Shown piece after piece: positions 52,294-63,062 of a stretch of 64,000 nt of DNA; position 1 is the first letter of the stretch; every line of letters begins with the position of its first letter. The notes under the pieces were generated by a model, which did no database searches, was not told the DNA's origin, and saw nothing but the letters and a program-made list of their open reading frames with translations. The stretch is from Vibrio variabilis. GTDB taxonomy: Bacteria; Pseudomonadota; Gammaproteobacteria; Enterobacterales; Vibrionaceae. The translations under genes were made by a program, and so were the position numbers. The stretch covers positions 1-64,000 of the forward strand of contig NZ_JYJK01000002.1 in the NCBI RefSeq assembly GCF_003263785.1, given 5' to 3'.

Positions 52294-52446
52294 GCTGACT
52301 CCTTTCAGATATGAACTGGTGCACGCATGAAAATAACAGAGTCTGATGGGGTGTAAACTAAAGTGTTAATGAAATGTGACTTCACTTTCAGCGCTAAACT
52401 CAGTAATAGTTCACACTCAAATGAAAGCTAGCAAGCTATTTCTACG

Positions 52447-52791
52447 CTAACTTCGAAGCACTTTACGCATATAAAGCCCTATTAACGACATAATGAAGAC
52501 AGTAAGCGAAGATGCATAACCATTGAAGAAGTACATGCTTCCCATTTCACTTAGAACAGCCTGCCTAAACGATGGTTCAACATACATATCATAAAAACTC
52601 GAAGCCAATATCAATGACACAAAAGCAGCAATTATTGGCGAGAGGCTGAATCTCATCGAAGCTAGGAGGAACAGGATTCCCAATAAAGTAGCTGTTGCCC
52701 ACATGCTTTCGAAGGATGGTAATTTATCTATTATCTCGGCATGGCATACAGCTGAAAAAGCGTACACAGAGGTAAAAACCCATCTATTCAT
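52447..52791 (-). CDS. Small four-helix membrane protein, candidate immunity protein
   Basis: 114 residues, three or four transmembrane helices (about 1-20, 30-45, 50-66, 88-106), no cytoplasmic domain. Its ATG overlaps the stop of the L,D-transpeptidase-like gene in an ATGA junction, so it is translationally coupled to it. Family not recognised. An immunity role against the coupled enzyme is inferred from position; known immunity proteins to this enzyme class are usually periplasmic, so a membrane form would be unusual. Confidence 0.55.
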   Translation of the reverse strand: MNRWVFTSVYAFSAVCHAEIIDKLPSFESMWATATLLGILFLLASMRFSLSPIIAAFVSLILASSFYDMYVEPSFRQAVLSEMGSMYFFNGYASSLTVFIMSLIGLYMRKVLRS

Positions 52792-53223
52792 TCTGTCACC
52801 TCAACGGGAATTTTCACCTGGCTAGAACTTATATAACTAAGTATTTTGTCTGTTATCGGGCTACCAGTAAGCCCACCTCCAATATCGATACATCCAGCTG
52901 AACCAGCTAAACTGCCACCATGAAGAAAAAAGTTATCTCTTCCATGTCGTTTTGAACCAGCCAATGGATGAAGTCTTACTCGCCAGTCCCCCAGTCACCC
53001 GAAACTTTCCTAAGTAGATCACCCACGATGTTTGGATCACTGATTTCTTTTGGATCAATATAGTAGTTTCCAACAGGCAGAGGCCCTTCAAAAGCTTCAT
53101 CTGACATGTCAATGAAGAGTTGTTAAGACAACTACCTCTTCCACTTGTCGCCTTCACCGATAACGATAGGCACGGCGTGATCAAGTTTAGTCTAGCTCGA
53201 CCTATCGAAAAAACTAGCTTCAT
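52788..53223 (-). CDS. L,D-transpeptidase-type (Tlde1/DUF2778-like) protein, probable T6SS effector (frames broken near 53108 and 52990)
   Basis: Three pieces in three frames give one protein of about 145 residues. Piece one has SVKATSGRGSCLNN. Piece two, after one missing base near 53108, reads SDEAFEGPLPVGNYYIDPKE and ISDPNIVGDLLRKVSGDWG. Piece three, after one missing G in GGGGG near 52990, reads DWRVRLHPLAGSKRHGRDNF and FLHGGSLAGSAGCIDIGGG, the catalytic L,D-transpeptidase motif HGG...GSxGCI with Cys. No signal peptide. Tlde1-type enzymes attack peptidoglycan tetrapeptide stems of rival cells after type VI delivery. A membrane-protein gene overlaps its stop. Confidence 0.68.
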
Positions 53224-53617
53224 ACTTACTCCATAGTTCCACTTTGGTCGTTAAAATCTACCACTAGAAACTGAAGAAATTCTCATTCTAGTATCAATTA
53301 TTAAAGCAACTCGGTTCTCTTCACATATTAAGACTGACGATCTGTATTGTATTACTCACTAAAATGGCTACAAAGAATAGTATGTACATTTCAGCCAGAT
53401 TGATTTAACTGTGTACAAAAGGTTTCAACTAATCTAATTCCATGCCGAATTAGGCGTTTAAACTAGCCAACTTCCTCCAGTCTCAAAAACTAAGCCCCAC
53501 CAGCCTAGCATCCGACTCTTTGTTAATGTCGTGTTAACAATTTATTGCGAGCACATTTTATACAATATACCTTTCTCCTTGTGATAACGATAACGAACCA
53601 AACACAACGAGGAAGTG
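53224..53617. other. 394-base gap upstream of the peptide transporter
   Basis: No gene seen. The right end holds the promoter of the transporter and the operator-like sequence at 53555-53566. The left part is AT-rich spacer. Confidence 0.55.
53555..53566. promoter_or_regulatory. GntR operator-like site, peptide-transporter promoter
   Basis: ATTTTATACAAT, on the minus strand ATTGTATAAAAT, the same 12-mer found at the hydroxyproline promoters (44112-44126, 45433-45447). It lies 52 bases before the transporter start codon. This is the link between the two loci. Confidence 0.65.
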
Positions 53618-55227
53618 ATGAAAAAGACCAAGCTACTGATGTTAGGAACGCTCGTCGCCAGTGTGCTCGCGACGGGGGCAATAGCAAAACCCTACCCACA
53701 AGGCACGCAACTTGCGCCTGAACAATCAATCACGCTCAACAACGGGGCGGAAGTCACCTCTATTGACCCTGCAAAGCAAGCTGCAGAACCTGCGTTTAAT
53801 CTAGGGCGTGACCTGTTTGAAGGGCTCACCGTTCAAGACAAACAAGGTCGTACGATTCCAGGTATTGCTAAATCTTGGAGTGCCAATGCCGACAATACGG
53901 TCTACACCTTTAATCTGCGTGAGTCTAATTGGTCCAATGGCGAGGCATTAACGGCACACGATTTTGTCTACAGCTGGCAACGTCTACTGAATCCAGAAAC
54001 GGCCTCCCCTTATGCTTGGTTTGCCGCCATTCCGAAAATCAAAAACTCGGCGAACATTATGGCCGGCAAAGCCGCACCAGAAACTTTGGGCGTACGCGCC
54101 ATCGATGACCTAACCTTCGAAGTCACTCTTGAGCAGCCAGTACCGTTTTTTATTAAGCTGCTAAGCCACCCCGTATTAGCACCCGTACATCAAGCCACCG
54201 TTGAAAAGTACGGCAGCGAATGGACTCAGCCTGCCAATATCGTCACGAACGGTGCTTTCAGCGTAGAGAGCTGGAAAGTGAATGAGAAGATGGTGATGAA
54301 GAAAAACCCACATTATTGGGACGCCGGCAACGTGTACTTGAAGAGATCACTTGGCTACCCATTGGTGATGCCAACGTCTCCCTCAATCGTTACCTAGCGG
54401 GTGAAATTGATGAGGCGCTGTCGATTCCGTCGGCACAAAAAAATAAGCTTCTTAAGCAGTTCCCAGAGCAAGTGGCAGATACCAGTGCATCACTCGGTTC
54501 GACGTTCTACTACCTTAATACCGAAAAAGGACCGACCAAAGATGTTCGCGTTCGAACAGCACTCTCTTACGCTATCGACCGCAGCATTCTAACCAGTGCG
54601 ATTTTGAAAAATGGCGGCATTCCTATGTTTACGCTAGTACCACCGCAAACCGATGGTTACCGCAGCCACACGCCTGAGTTTGCTAACTGGACGCAGCAAG
54701 AGCGTAATCAAAAAGCGAAGCAGCTTCTCGCTGATGCGGGGTATGGCAAAGACAACCCGCTTAAACTCACCTTCACAGTTCCAACCTTTTCTAACGATGT
54801 GAAGATGGCGACTGCGATGGTAGGGATGTGGAAAAGCGTCTTGGGCGTACAAGTTGAAATCCAGCAGCTCGAGCCAAAAGTATTCTATGCACTCAAAGAT
54901 CCAGGCAACGTCAGCCGCGGAGGCTGGACAGCAGACTACAACGAAGCATCGACTTGGTTAGACATATTTGTCTCCACTGGTGAGTACAACGATTCTAAAT
55001 TCAACAATGCGCTCTACGACAAGCTCATGAATGAATCGAAAGTCATGGCGGATCCATCGCAAGCGTACATCGAAGCAGAAACTCTGCTCATTGACGAGAT
55101 GGCGATCATTCCCGTCTACCGCCCTGGTAATGACCAGTATCTGGTGAAGCCTTATATCGGTGGCTACGAGCGCACCAATCCTGAGTCTTCTTATTACCGC
55201 AAGAACGTCTACGTCACAGCACATTAA
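53618..55227 (+). CDS. oppA: OppA-like oligopeptide-binding protein (frame broken near 54339)
   Basis: About 537 residues from ATG 53618. Signal peptide MKKTKLLMLGTLVASVLATG. SBP_bac_5 features: NNGAEVTSIDPAKQAAEPAF, LFEGLTVQDKQG, SNGEALTAHDFVYSWQRLL and, after adding one C near 54339 (VYLEEITWLPIGDA), DVRVRTALSYAIDRS and the C-terminal GGWTADYNEASTW. No lipobox. It catches peptides in the periplasm for the OppBCDF transporter that follows. The operator-like site upstream and the Xaa-Pro aminopeptidase downstream point to proline- or hydroxyproline-rich peptides. Confidence 0.9.
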
Positions 55228-55303
55228 GACACCACTTTTGGGTCGACCTGACAGCAACGTCATAGCACGTAGGTAGGCCCTTTTTTCTTTATTGGAGACG
55301 ATT

Positions 55304-56224
55304 ATGTTGTGGTACATCCTTCGGCGTCTTTGCATCGCCATCCCTACCCTACTCTTTATCGCCCTAGTCTCGTTTTGGCTGATGCACATTGCGCCCGGTG
55401 GTCCATTTGATATGGAGCGTCCAATGCCAGAAGTGGTACGTGCCAACATTGAGGCTAAGTTTCACCTCAACGAGCCCTTTTTGATTCAATACGGCATCTA
55501 TATCAAAAATTTCCTTCAAGGCGATTTGGGACCAAGTTTTGTTTATCAAGACTTTACGGTGACTCAGTTGGTCGCTCAGTCTTGGCCTGTCTCTGCGGTG
55601 TTGGGCGTATTGTCATTTTGTATTTCAGTACCGGTCGGGATGATATTAGGGACGCTGGCTGCTCTTAATCGTAACAGTCGGTTGGACTACTTTTTGATGT
55701 CGCTATCAATGACAGGCGTCGTGATCCCCGCCTTTGTGCTCGCGCCGGTGTTAGTGACCATTTTTTCGATTCATTTAGGTTGGCTTCCTGCAGGCGGCTG
55801 GGAAAATGGCGCGGCGGCATTTCTAGTATTGCCGGTGCTCAGTTTGGCGATTGGATCGGTGGCCAGTATCGCTCGTGTCATGCGTGGCGCGATGATAGAA
55901 ACCCTAAACCAACCCTATATTCGCACCGCTCAAGCAAAAGGGCTTTCCACCAGCTACATCCTGTTTCATCACGCCCTAAGGCCGTCTTTGATCCCTGTCG
56001 TAGCCATGCTTGGACCTGCGTTTGTTGCTGTGGTTACGGGCTCAGTAATCATCGATATCTTTTTTGGTACCGGCGGCATGGGTCAGCACTTTGTATCGGG
56101 CGCACTTAACCGAGACTATGGGCTGGTTATGGGAATCACACTTATCGTCGCTTCACTGACCATACTGTTCAACTTGATTGTCGATATCTTATACACAGTG
56201 ATTGACCCAAGAATTAACGTCTAG
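55304..56224 (+). CDS. oppB: Oligopeptide ABC transporter permease (OppB-like)
   Basis: 306 residues from ATG 55304 (GGAG 6 bases upstream; the open frame begins earlier). Six transmembrane helices and the EAA-like loop PYIRTAQAKGLSTSYILFHH followed by LRPSLIPVVA. N-terminal MLWYILRRLCIAIPTL is typical of OppB. With OppC it forms the membrane channel. 9 bases before the OppC start. Confidence 0.92.
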   Translation: MLWYILRRLCIAIPTLLFIALVSFWLMHIAPGGPFDMERPMPEVVRANIEAKFHLNEPFLIQYGIYIKNFLQGDLGPSFVYQDFTVTQLVAQSWPVSAVLGVLSFCISVPVGMILGTLAALNRNSRLDYFLMSLSMTGVVIPAFVLAPVLVTIFSIHLGWLPAGGWENGAAAFLVLPVLSLAIGSVASIARVMRGAMIETLNQPYIRTAQAKGLSTSYILFHHALRPSLIPVVAMLGPAFVAVVTGSVIIDIFFGTGGMGQHFVSGALNRDYGLVMGITLIVASLTILFNLIVDILYTVIDPRINV

Positions 56225-56232
56225 GAGGCACC

Positions 56233-57180
56233 ATGATCACTACTAAAAAACTCGATGCCTCTCAGTTTTCCGAGCAGGTCATCAACCATATTGAAACCAG
56301 TCAGATTGAAGCTGTCGAAGGTCGCAGCCTTTGGCAAGATGCGTGGAGCCGGTTTCGCAAAAACCGCGCTGCGATGACTTCCATCTATCTGCTCGCTTTT
56401 ATCGTGCTATGCATAACCGCAGGGCCACACCTGACCCCATTTAGCCATGATGAAATCGACTGGAACGTGGTATCAGAACCGTATGAACTGGGTAAGCCAT
56501 CCATCTCCTCACAGCACTACTTTGGCACCGATGACTTAGGGCAAGATCTGTTCGCTCGCACCATGAAAGGCGGACAGCTCTCCATCATGGTGGGCTTTAT
56601 GGGCGCGCTTGTCGCAGTGGTTATCGGCACTATTTGGGGCAGTATCTCTGGCTACCTCGGCGGAGTCGTCGATAGCGTCATGATGCGAGTCATCGAGATC
56701 CTCGATTCCGTCCCCTTCATGTTCATGGTGATTCTCTTTGTCACGCTGTTTGGCAACAACATCTACCTAATTTTTGTTGTCATCGGCATGGTTTCTTGGC
56801 TGGGCATCGCTCGCGTGGTGCGAGGCGTGACCTTCAGTATTAAAAAACGTGAGTTCATAGAAGCGGCGCACTCTATTGGTGTCTCAAGGCTCACCATAGT
56901 AAGGCGCCACGTTTTGCCCAATGTACTTGGCATTGTGATGGTTTACTCCTCTTTGATGGTGCCGGGTTTCATCATGTTTGAATCGTTTTTGAGCTTTTTG
57001 GGTCTGGGCGTTCAACCGCCAGATACTAGCTGGGGCATTTTGATAGCCGAGGGCGCAAAAACCATTGATGTCGCCTTGTGGCAGTTGCTGTTTCCATCGG
57101 CTTTTTTGGTCGCCACCTTGTTCTGTTTTAACTTCATTGGTGATGGTCTTCGCGACGCACTTGACCCTAAAGACCGCTAG
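56233..57180 (+). CDS. oppC: Oligopeptide ABC transporter permease (OppC-like)
   Basis: 315 residues. The N-terminal OppC domain (SLWQDAWSRFRKNRAAMTSI) with one transmembrane helix is followed by HYFGTDDLGQDLFARTMKGG and five more helices with the EAA loop REFIEAAHSIGVSRLTIVRR and HVLPN. Partner of OppB. Start behind AGGAGG. Confidence 0.93.
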   Translation: MITTKKLDASQFSEQVINHIETSQIEAVEGRSLWQDAWSRFRKNRAAMTSIYLLAFIVLCITAGPHLTPFSHDEIDWNVVSEPYELGKPSISSQHYFGTDDLGQDLFARTMKGGQLSIMVGFMGALVAVVIGTIWGSISGYLGGVVDSVMMRVIEILDSVPFMFMVILFVTLFGNNIYLIFVVIGMVSWLGIARVVRGVTFSIKKREFIEAAHSIGVSRLTIVRRHVLPNVLGIVMVYSSLMVPGFIMFESFLSFLGLGVQPPDTSWGILIAEGAKTIDVALWQLLFPSAFLVATLFCFNFIGDGLRDALDPKDR

Positions 57181-57191
57181 GAATGCACATT

Positions 57192-58195
57192 ATGACGATA
57201 TTAACGGTAAACAATATGAACGTTGAGTTTGCAACGCCTGACGGTACGGTCAAGGCGGTCAACAATCTCAGCTATAGCATCAGTGCTGGCGAGACTTTAG
57301 GTATTGTCGGCGAATCAGGCTCAGGCAAAAGCCAATCAGTATTCGCGCTCATGGGGCTGACGGCTCACAATGGCAAGGTGTCTGGCGAGGCCAACTTGCA
57401 TGGCGAAAACCTATTGTCGATGTCTAAACGACAGCTCAACCACATTCGAGCAGAGAAGATCAGCATGATCTTTCAAGACCCGATGACCTCACTCAACCCA
57501 TTCATGAAAATCGGCAAGCAGCTTTGCGAAGTACTGATCATTCACAAAGGACTGTCGCGCGTTGAAGCACAAGCCGAGTCAATTAGAATGCTTGATGCGG
57601 TGCGTATTCCTTCTCCAGAGACTCGCCTTAATCAATACCCTCATGAGCTTTCAGGCGGCATGCGCCAGCGGGTAATGATTGCGATGGCGCTGCTGTGTCG
57701 TCCGGAGCTGTTGATTGCTGATGAACCAACAACGGCGCTGGATGTGACGGTACAGGCGCAAATCCTGTCCCTCTTGCGAGATCTGCAACATGAGTTTAAT
57801 ACCGCCATCTTGCTCATCACCCATGACATGGGCATCGTGGCTGAGATGTGCGACCGAGTACTGGTGATGTACGGCGGCAACCGCATGGAGCAAGCGGATA
57901 CTGAAAGCTTGTTTGCTCACCCAGCACACCCTTACACCCAAGACTGCTCAACGCCATTCCATCGGTAAGCGAAGATATGGATCGCCTGCCGACCATTCCG
58001 GGCAGTCCACCTAGCGCGCTAATTAACCACAAAGGCTGCCCATTCAAAGAGCGCTGCCAACACTACAAGCCTGAGTGTAGCGCTTCCATGCCTGCATTTT
58101 TGCCGATTTCGCAGCAGCAAGCGATCGCTTGTCATGTCGCTGGTCAGCAAACCGTGACCCCACTTTTTAATCAGCCTACAACTCAGTTGGCCTAA
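57192..58195 (+). CDS. oppD: Oligopeptide ABC transporter ATPase (OppD-like; frame broken near 57948)
   Basis: About 335 residues after adding one G near 57948 ([19 protein letters not shown]). Walker [11 protein letters not shown], signature [15 protein letters not shown], Walker [15 protein letters not shown]-loop [11 protein letters not shown]. The C-terminal part has the Cys-rich oligopeptide/dipeptide tail [15 protein letters not shown], which binds an iron-sulphur cluster in some members. Start 57192 is favoured over 57183 for spacing to AGGA. Confidence 0.92.
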
Positions 58196-58204
58196 GGAGA
58201 TAGT

Positions 58205-59203
58205 ATGCAACGCAAAGAAATACTATTGGCGGCGCAAGATCTGCAAGTACACTTTACGGTCAAAAAGCACCTTATCGCCAGCAAACGTAAGGTGGTTAAG
58301 GCCGTCAATGGCATTGATATCGATGTTTATCGTGGTGAAACCTTAGGAATCGTGGGTGAATCTGGCTGCGGCAAATCGACACTTGCGCGTGCGCTGCTGA
58401 GATTGATTGAACCAACACACGGCGATCTCATCTGGAAAGGTGAAGATATGCGCGCATTTGGTAAAGCCGAACTTGCTCGCCGCCGCCGTGAATTTCAAAT
58501 GGTATTCCAAGACCCCTCTGCCTGTTTGAACCCAAGGCTAACCATCGCAGAGTGCATTGCCGAACCGCTTCTCACTCACGAACCTCAGCTCAAGCGACAA
58601 GAAGTTGAGCGACGTGTCATCACCATGATGGACAAAGTTGGCTTGTTGGCGAGCCAGCGTAATCGCTATCCCCATGAGTTTTCAGGCGGTCAATGCCAAC
58701 GTGTCGGCATTGCAAGAGCGCTGATCCTTAATCCTGATCTTGTCGTCTGTGATGAGCCAGTCAGTGCATTGGATGTTTCGGTTCAAGCCCAGGTCATTAA
58801 CTTACTCGATGACTTAAAAAAAGAGATGGGTCTGACCTTAGTCATGATTGCTCACGATCTGAGTGTGGTTCGACACATCAGCGATCGCGTGATGGTGATG
58901 TATCTTGGCAAACCGATGGAGGTAGGACATTATCAGCAAGTGTTTGATGAGGCGAAACATCCCTACACCAAAGCGCTCCTTTCCGCCGTGCCCATCGCCA
59001 ATCCGACACTCGCCAAAGCGCGCGATATTCAACTTTTGAGTGGAGATTTACCTTCTCCACTCAATCCGCCAAGCGGCTGCGTATTTAGGACGCGCTGCCC
59101 AGATGCAACGGAGCAATGTGGACAGCAACCACCCACGAAAACGGGTAACCAGCATCACCATATTTTTTGTACTCACTCGACATTAGGAACGTCTCCTGTA
59201 TGA
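58205..59203 (+). CDS. oppF: Oligopeptide ABC transporter ATPase (OppF-like)
   Basis: 332 residues. Walker [18 protein letters not shown], signature [20 protein letters not shown], Walker [15 protein letters not shown]-loop [12 protein letters not shown]-terminal Cys motif [15 protein letters not shown]. Second ATPase of the transporter. Its stop overlaps the aminopeptidase ATG (ATGA), so peptide uptake and cleavage are coupled. Confidence 0.94.
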   Translation: MQRKEILLAAQDLQVHFTVKKHLIASKRKVVKAVNGIDIDVYRGETLGIVGESGCGKSTLARALLRLIEPTHGDLIWKGEDMRAFGKAELARRRREFQMVFQDPSACLNPRLTIAECIAEPLLTHEPQLKRQEVERRVITMMDKVGLLASQRNRYPHEFSGGQCQRVGIARALILNPDLVVCDEPVSALDVSVQAQVINLLDDLKKEMGLTLVMIAHDLSVVRHISDRVMVMYLGKPMEVGHYQQVFDEAKHPYTKALLSAVPIANPTLAKARDIQLLSGDLPSPLNPPSGCVFRTRCPDATEQCGQQPPTKTGNQHHHIFCTHSTLGTSPV

Positions 59204-60983
59204 AACAGAACCCAATTTGTGAGCGATTAGCTCTTCTGCGCAATGCCATGAAACAGCGTGGCTACAGCGCGTATATCGTCACCAATAATGATCCACACAA
59301 CAGCGAATACTCAGCAGCTCATTGGCTAGCGCGCAGTTGGATCTCTGGCTTTACGGGCTCCGCAGGCGATGCCGTGGTCACCGCTCAAGGTGGCGGGGTA
59401 TGGACAGATGGCCGTTACTATATTCAAGCCGAAGAGCAGCTATCTGGTACTAGCTTGTCACTGTTCAAAGCAAAAGAAGCGGAAACGCCATCCATTGCTA
59501 AGTGGTTGGCACAAACGCTACCGACACAGTCAGTGGTCGGTGTCGATGGCCGCTCTATCAGCTACGCGTTCTATCAGCAGCTAGAGCAAGAGCTGACCCC
59601 AAAAGGCATTCGCATTGAACTAGCTGACATCCTAACACCGATTTGGCAAGAGCGTCCGCTGCGCCCACAAGCGCCTATCTTTGGCCATGATATCGCCTAT
59701 GCCGGTGAGTCGGTGGATGACAAGCTCACCCGACTGCGCGACTACCTGCGCGATGAGGAGGCACAAGCGCTGCTGGTCTCTACCCTTGACGATGTCATGT
59801 GGAGCCTAAACATTCGTGGCGCAGACACGCCCTACTGCCCAATTTCAGAGGCTTACTTACTGATTACTGCACAAAGCTGCCATTTATTCATCGACCGATT
59901 AAAAATCAATGCCGCGCTTGAAAAGCAGCTGTTAGACGCTGGTATTGTGACGCTCGACTACGGCAAAGTCTCAGACACCATCAACTTGCTACCCAGCAAG
60001 ACCAAGCTTCACTTTAGCTCAACCAATACTGACAGCCTACTCGCCAGCTCGATCAATCTGACCATATCTTTGGTCGATACCCCATGTGTCGTCACCAAAA
60101 TGAAGGCGCAGAAGAATCCAACCGAGCTGGCTTCCATGGAACAAACCCTGATTCAAGATGGCGTGGCCATGGTGCGCTTTATGCACTGGCTAGAGCAGCA
60201 GGTTCCGAGTGGCCAAGTGACTGAGCTAGCTGCAGAGCAGCAGCTACAAGGCTACCGCAAACAGCTTGATGGTTATCTATCCGACAGCTTTAGAACCATT
60301 GCAGCTTTGCAGAACATGGCGCCAAAATGCACTATGCTGCCAACGAACAAAGCAATGCGACCGTCGATGAAAGCAATCTGTTTTTGGTCGACTCTGGCGG
60401 CCAATATCCGGGTGGCACCACAGATATTACCCGTACTTTCCATTACGGCCAGCCAACTGAGCAGCAGCGTATCGATTACACCTTGGTACTCAAAGCTGTT
60501 ATCCGTCTAACGACCGCGCAGTTCTTAAAAGGCACCACAGGAGCGAACCTCGATATCCTCGCGCGAGGCGTACTCTGGCAGCATGGCATTGATTATAAAT
60601 GTGGTACTGGTCATGGTGTGGGCGTCTGCTTGAACGTGCACGAAGGGCCGCAAAACTTCTCCCAAAACATCAAAGAAGTGGCGCTAGAGCTTGGCATGGT
60701 GATCACCAACGAACCTGGTGTCTATCGTGAAGGCGAATACGGCATTCGCATTGAAAACATCATGAAGGTAGTACCACGTACCTCGAATGAGTTTGGTGAG
60801 TTCTATGGCTTTGAAACCATCACCATTGCGCCAATTGCAACCAACCTTTTAAACACTGAAATGCTCGAGTCCACAGAGCGCGCATGGCTCAATAACTATC
60901 ATCAACAAGTATTCGAATTACTATCACCCTATCTTGCTGGCGATACGCTTGATTGGCTCAAGGACGCGACGCGTCCGATTTAA
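59200..60983 (+). CDS. Xaa-Pro aminopeptidase, M24B family (frame broken near 60306)
   Basis: About 595 residues from ATG 59200, the same length and three-part build as the eukaryote-type aminopeptidase P: two creatinase-like N-terminal domains and a pita-bread C-terminal domain. One T is missing near 60306; joined it reads IAAFAEHGAKMHYAANEQ. Metal ligands: Asp in LVDSGGQY, Asp in DITRTFHYG, His in GTGHGVGVCLN, Glu in TNEPGVYREG and Glu in IRIENIM. It removes the N-terminal residue before proline, and probably hydroxyproline. Coupled to oppF by ATGA overlap, no signal peptide, so it cuts imported peptides in the cytoplasm. Confidence 0.9.
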
Positions 60984-61338
60984 TCCCTTCCTCTCCCGTG
61001 TTCCTTTCACGTGTTAGCCAGATGAAAGCAAGCTCTGATGGCTAGTGAAGAAAGGTTTGCCAGCGCAAGCTGGCTTTTTTGTCCTTTGGAAGTTTGTCGA
61101 GGGTTGAAATTCAGGGTAATTGCACGGTGTATGTGCGGAGTTGTGTTGACGGAGCGTGAAGCACAGAAATGCCCCTTTCTCACTCAGAGTTGTTACTCTT
61201 CACTAAACAGCATCGATTACATTGACCAACATTTCTATTATTGAAAGCTCATGCAAAGCAAGTTTTGTTATCGTATCGACATGCATATTGGCGACAGCTA
61301 ACGTTTGCCGCCATTCGTCTGGGTGAGGCTATTATCGT
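60984..61338. other. 355-base gap after the aminopeptidase
   Basis: Holds the aminopeptidase terminator (61059-61080). Beyond it (61100-61338) I see no gene, only AT-rich DNA at the edge of the accessory patch. Confidence 0.55.
61059..61080 (+). terminator. Terminator of the peptide-transporter operon
   Basis: 6-bp stem GCCAGC / GCTGGC with a GCAA loop, then TTTTTT. Confidence 0.88.
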
Positions 61339-61926
61339 TTACTCGCTACAATTTTTCTTGAAGTCGAAAAAAGAGAAGCGGTTGTTTGAAGTACACCACC
61401 CTACAAGTAAGTAATGGCTCGGGACTCGGGTTTCATAAATGGTCGCAGCCTTTTGTAGCGCCCGAAAAGTTGTTTCAACCTCAACTTCAGTTTTGACCTG
61501 AAAAACCATGATCTTGTATCTAGATTCAGCCTGAAGCAGCTTGTTGAAATCATACATGAAGCTTTGATCAGAAACTTCAATTTCCATAGTAAGAGCAACG
61601 CGTTTCAAGTGGTTATGATCATCGAACTCACGCCAAACGAAGTCATATAGCCATTCACCTGCGTTTGTTTTGTAGGATGGTCGTGATTTAAAACCCAATC
61701 GCTCTCCCTCGTCTCGAAATCTATGTTTAATGGCGGCATTTTTTGCAGGACTTTTCCAGATCTCTCTCTTCCATTGACTTTCATCTCCCTTTGCTTTGGC
61801 TTTAGCTTTCTTTTCCTGAATCGCATTATCTTGAATATCAAGAAACCACTGTTTAAATTGAGTTACCATCTGAGTATCCTCCGGTAACGTCATGCTTTCA
61901 GGTGTCTTGAGTTTGATGGTGTCCAT
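61339..61926 (-). CDS. Unknown protein, possible PD-(D/E)XK-type nuclease fold
   Basis: 195 residues, no membrane segment or signal. A Lys-rich N-terminal half (EKKAKAKAKGDESQWKREIW) is followed by GEWLYDFVWREFDD, LTMEIEVSDQ and FNKLLQAESRYKIMVFQVKT, an acid - acid - Lys order seen in PD-(D/E)XK nucleases and relatives. This is a pattern impression, not a family match. It follows a WYL regulator by 7 bases on the same strand, as do many defence genes. Confidence 0.5.
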   Translation of the reverse strand: MDTIKLKTPESMTLPEDTQMVTQFKQWFLDIQDNAIQEKKAKAKAKGDESQWKREIWKSPAKNAAIKHRFRDEGERLGFKSRPSYKTNAGEWLYDFVWREFDDHNHLKRVALTMEIEVSDQSFMYDFNKLLQAESRYKIMVFQVKTEVEVETTFRALQKAATIYETRVPSHYLLVGWCTSNNRFSFFDFKKNCSE

Positions 61927-61933
61927 ATATCCT

Positions 61934-62962
61934 CTATTTATAGTTGTCCAAAGAGCGTTTTAGTCTCTTAAATACATTATTTCTTAGTTCGCTCGGCGCC
62001 TCACAAACCACATCTTGGCTAAACTTGAGTATCCAACTTATCAAGTCGTAGGTGGGGTAACATGAAAAAGTCACTTTCCACCATGTATCATCGTACTGTT
62101 CCAAAACTTGATCTTGCGCAAGCTTATTGTGTGTCACGACATCTAATGCGTAACCCTTTACCTTCAGTACAATCTCCTCAACTTTGTCTCCAAGTAGCCA
62201 GCCAGTCGGATTTTTCGCAAAGTAGTCTTCAATGGAAAACGACGTTGGTGTAGTTATGTCCAAATACACCTTCTCAGCACATGAAATCCTGTGGAATAAA
62301 AAAAGTTGAGGCGTTTCAGGAGTTATATCTTTCGTCGCCACTAGGTAGTGACTTTGATCTCTGATTATCAAACCTAGTGGGTTAAGGATATAGTCTTTGA
62401 TTCGCTCTGAACTATCTGATTGATATGAAATTTTTATTTGCTCTTCATTGAGGACGCAATCATAGATTACCCTTCTATGCTCCTCATCGATGTGATGCTC
62501 ATCATAGATTAGTGGGTAACTATCAGAAACGACATATACCTTGCTTTTCCAGTTTGAGAACAAGTGCCTTGAGGACAATTTGGCATCGGCTTTGTTATAC
62601 CATTCTTCCAGCTTGTCAGACATATTTAGTGGAACAGCCTTACGAAGTAGTTTTTGCGATAGCACAAGAAGGAACGCTTCGGATGCAGGTACAAGATCTA
62701 TTACATCTGACTTTTTGATAGCTCTAAACCAACGTCTTAGACCAAACTCGTCATCTTCGAAATCCAATGCTGCCCAATCAGCAAGTTTTTCAAGATCTCT
62801 TTGAACAGTTCTTTTGGAAATCTCATAACCTTCATCAAGTAAAGCTTGATGGATTGCTGCAGTTGTTAAGCCTCGTTGAGGGTAAACAGGTATGCGATCA
62901 ACCATAACTAAGTTTCTTAAAATAGCACTCTTCCTTCTACGCTCTTGAACTACGTCGCTCAT
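61934..62962 (-). CDS. WYL-domain transcriptional regulator
   Basis: 342 residues. N-terminal winged helix (GLTTAAIHQALLDEGYEISK, RTVQRDLEKLADW), middle WYL-type domain (EQIKISYQSDSSERIKDYIL, NPLGLIIRDQSHYLVATK) and the C-terminal WCX-like extension. Such proteins often repress phage-defence operons and bind nucleic acid or nucleotide ligands. It starts the two-gene unit with the unknown nuclease-like gene, and its upstream region holds an inverted repeat that could be its operator. Confidence 0.85.
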   Translation of the reverse strand: MSDVVQERRRKSAILRNLVMVDRIPVYPQRGLTTAAIHQALLDEGYEISKRTVQRDLEKLADWAALDFEDDEFGLRRWFRAIKKSDVIDLVPASEAFLLVLSQKLLRKAVPLNMSDKLEEWYNKADAKLSSRHLFSNWKSKVYVVSDSYPLIYDEHHIDEEHRRVIYDCVLNEEQIKISYQSDSSERIKDYILNPLGLIIRDQSHYLVATKDITPETPQLFLFHRISCAEKVYLDITTPTSFSIEDYFAKNPTGWLLGDKVEEIVLKVKGYALDVVTHNKLAQDQVLEQYDDTWWKVTFSCYPTYDLISWILKFSQDVVCEAPSELRNNVFKRLKRSLDNYK

Positions 62963-63015
62963 ACTGTGGCCTAACCCTAATTATTTTTGCATATTATTTA
63001 GTATGTTAGGTAATG

Positions 63016-63038
63016 TTACGTCGACAGGCGTCACGTAA
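63016..63038. promoter_or_regulatory. Inverted repeat upstream of the WYL gene
   Basis: TTACGT-N11-ACGTAA, with partly symmetric inner bases (CGAC and GTC), 54 bases from the WYL start codon. A likely operator for the regulator or the divergent gene. Confidence 0.45.
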
Positions 63039-63062
63039 TGTCGCGCCCATATACATCAATGA

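Noticed and set aside
59369..59584. Short frame inside the aminopeptidase gene
   Set aside because: It overlaps a strong M24B coding region in another frame and has no own start signal.
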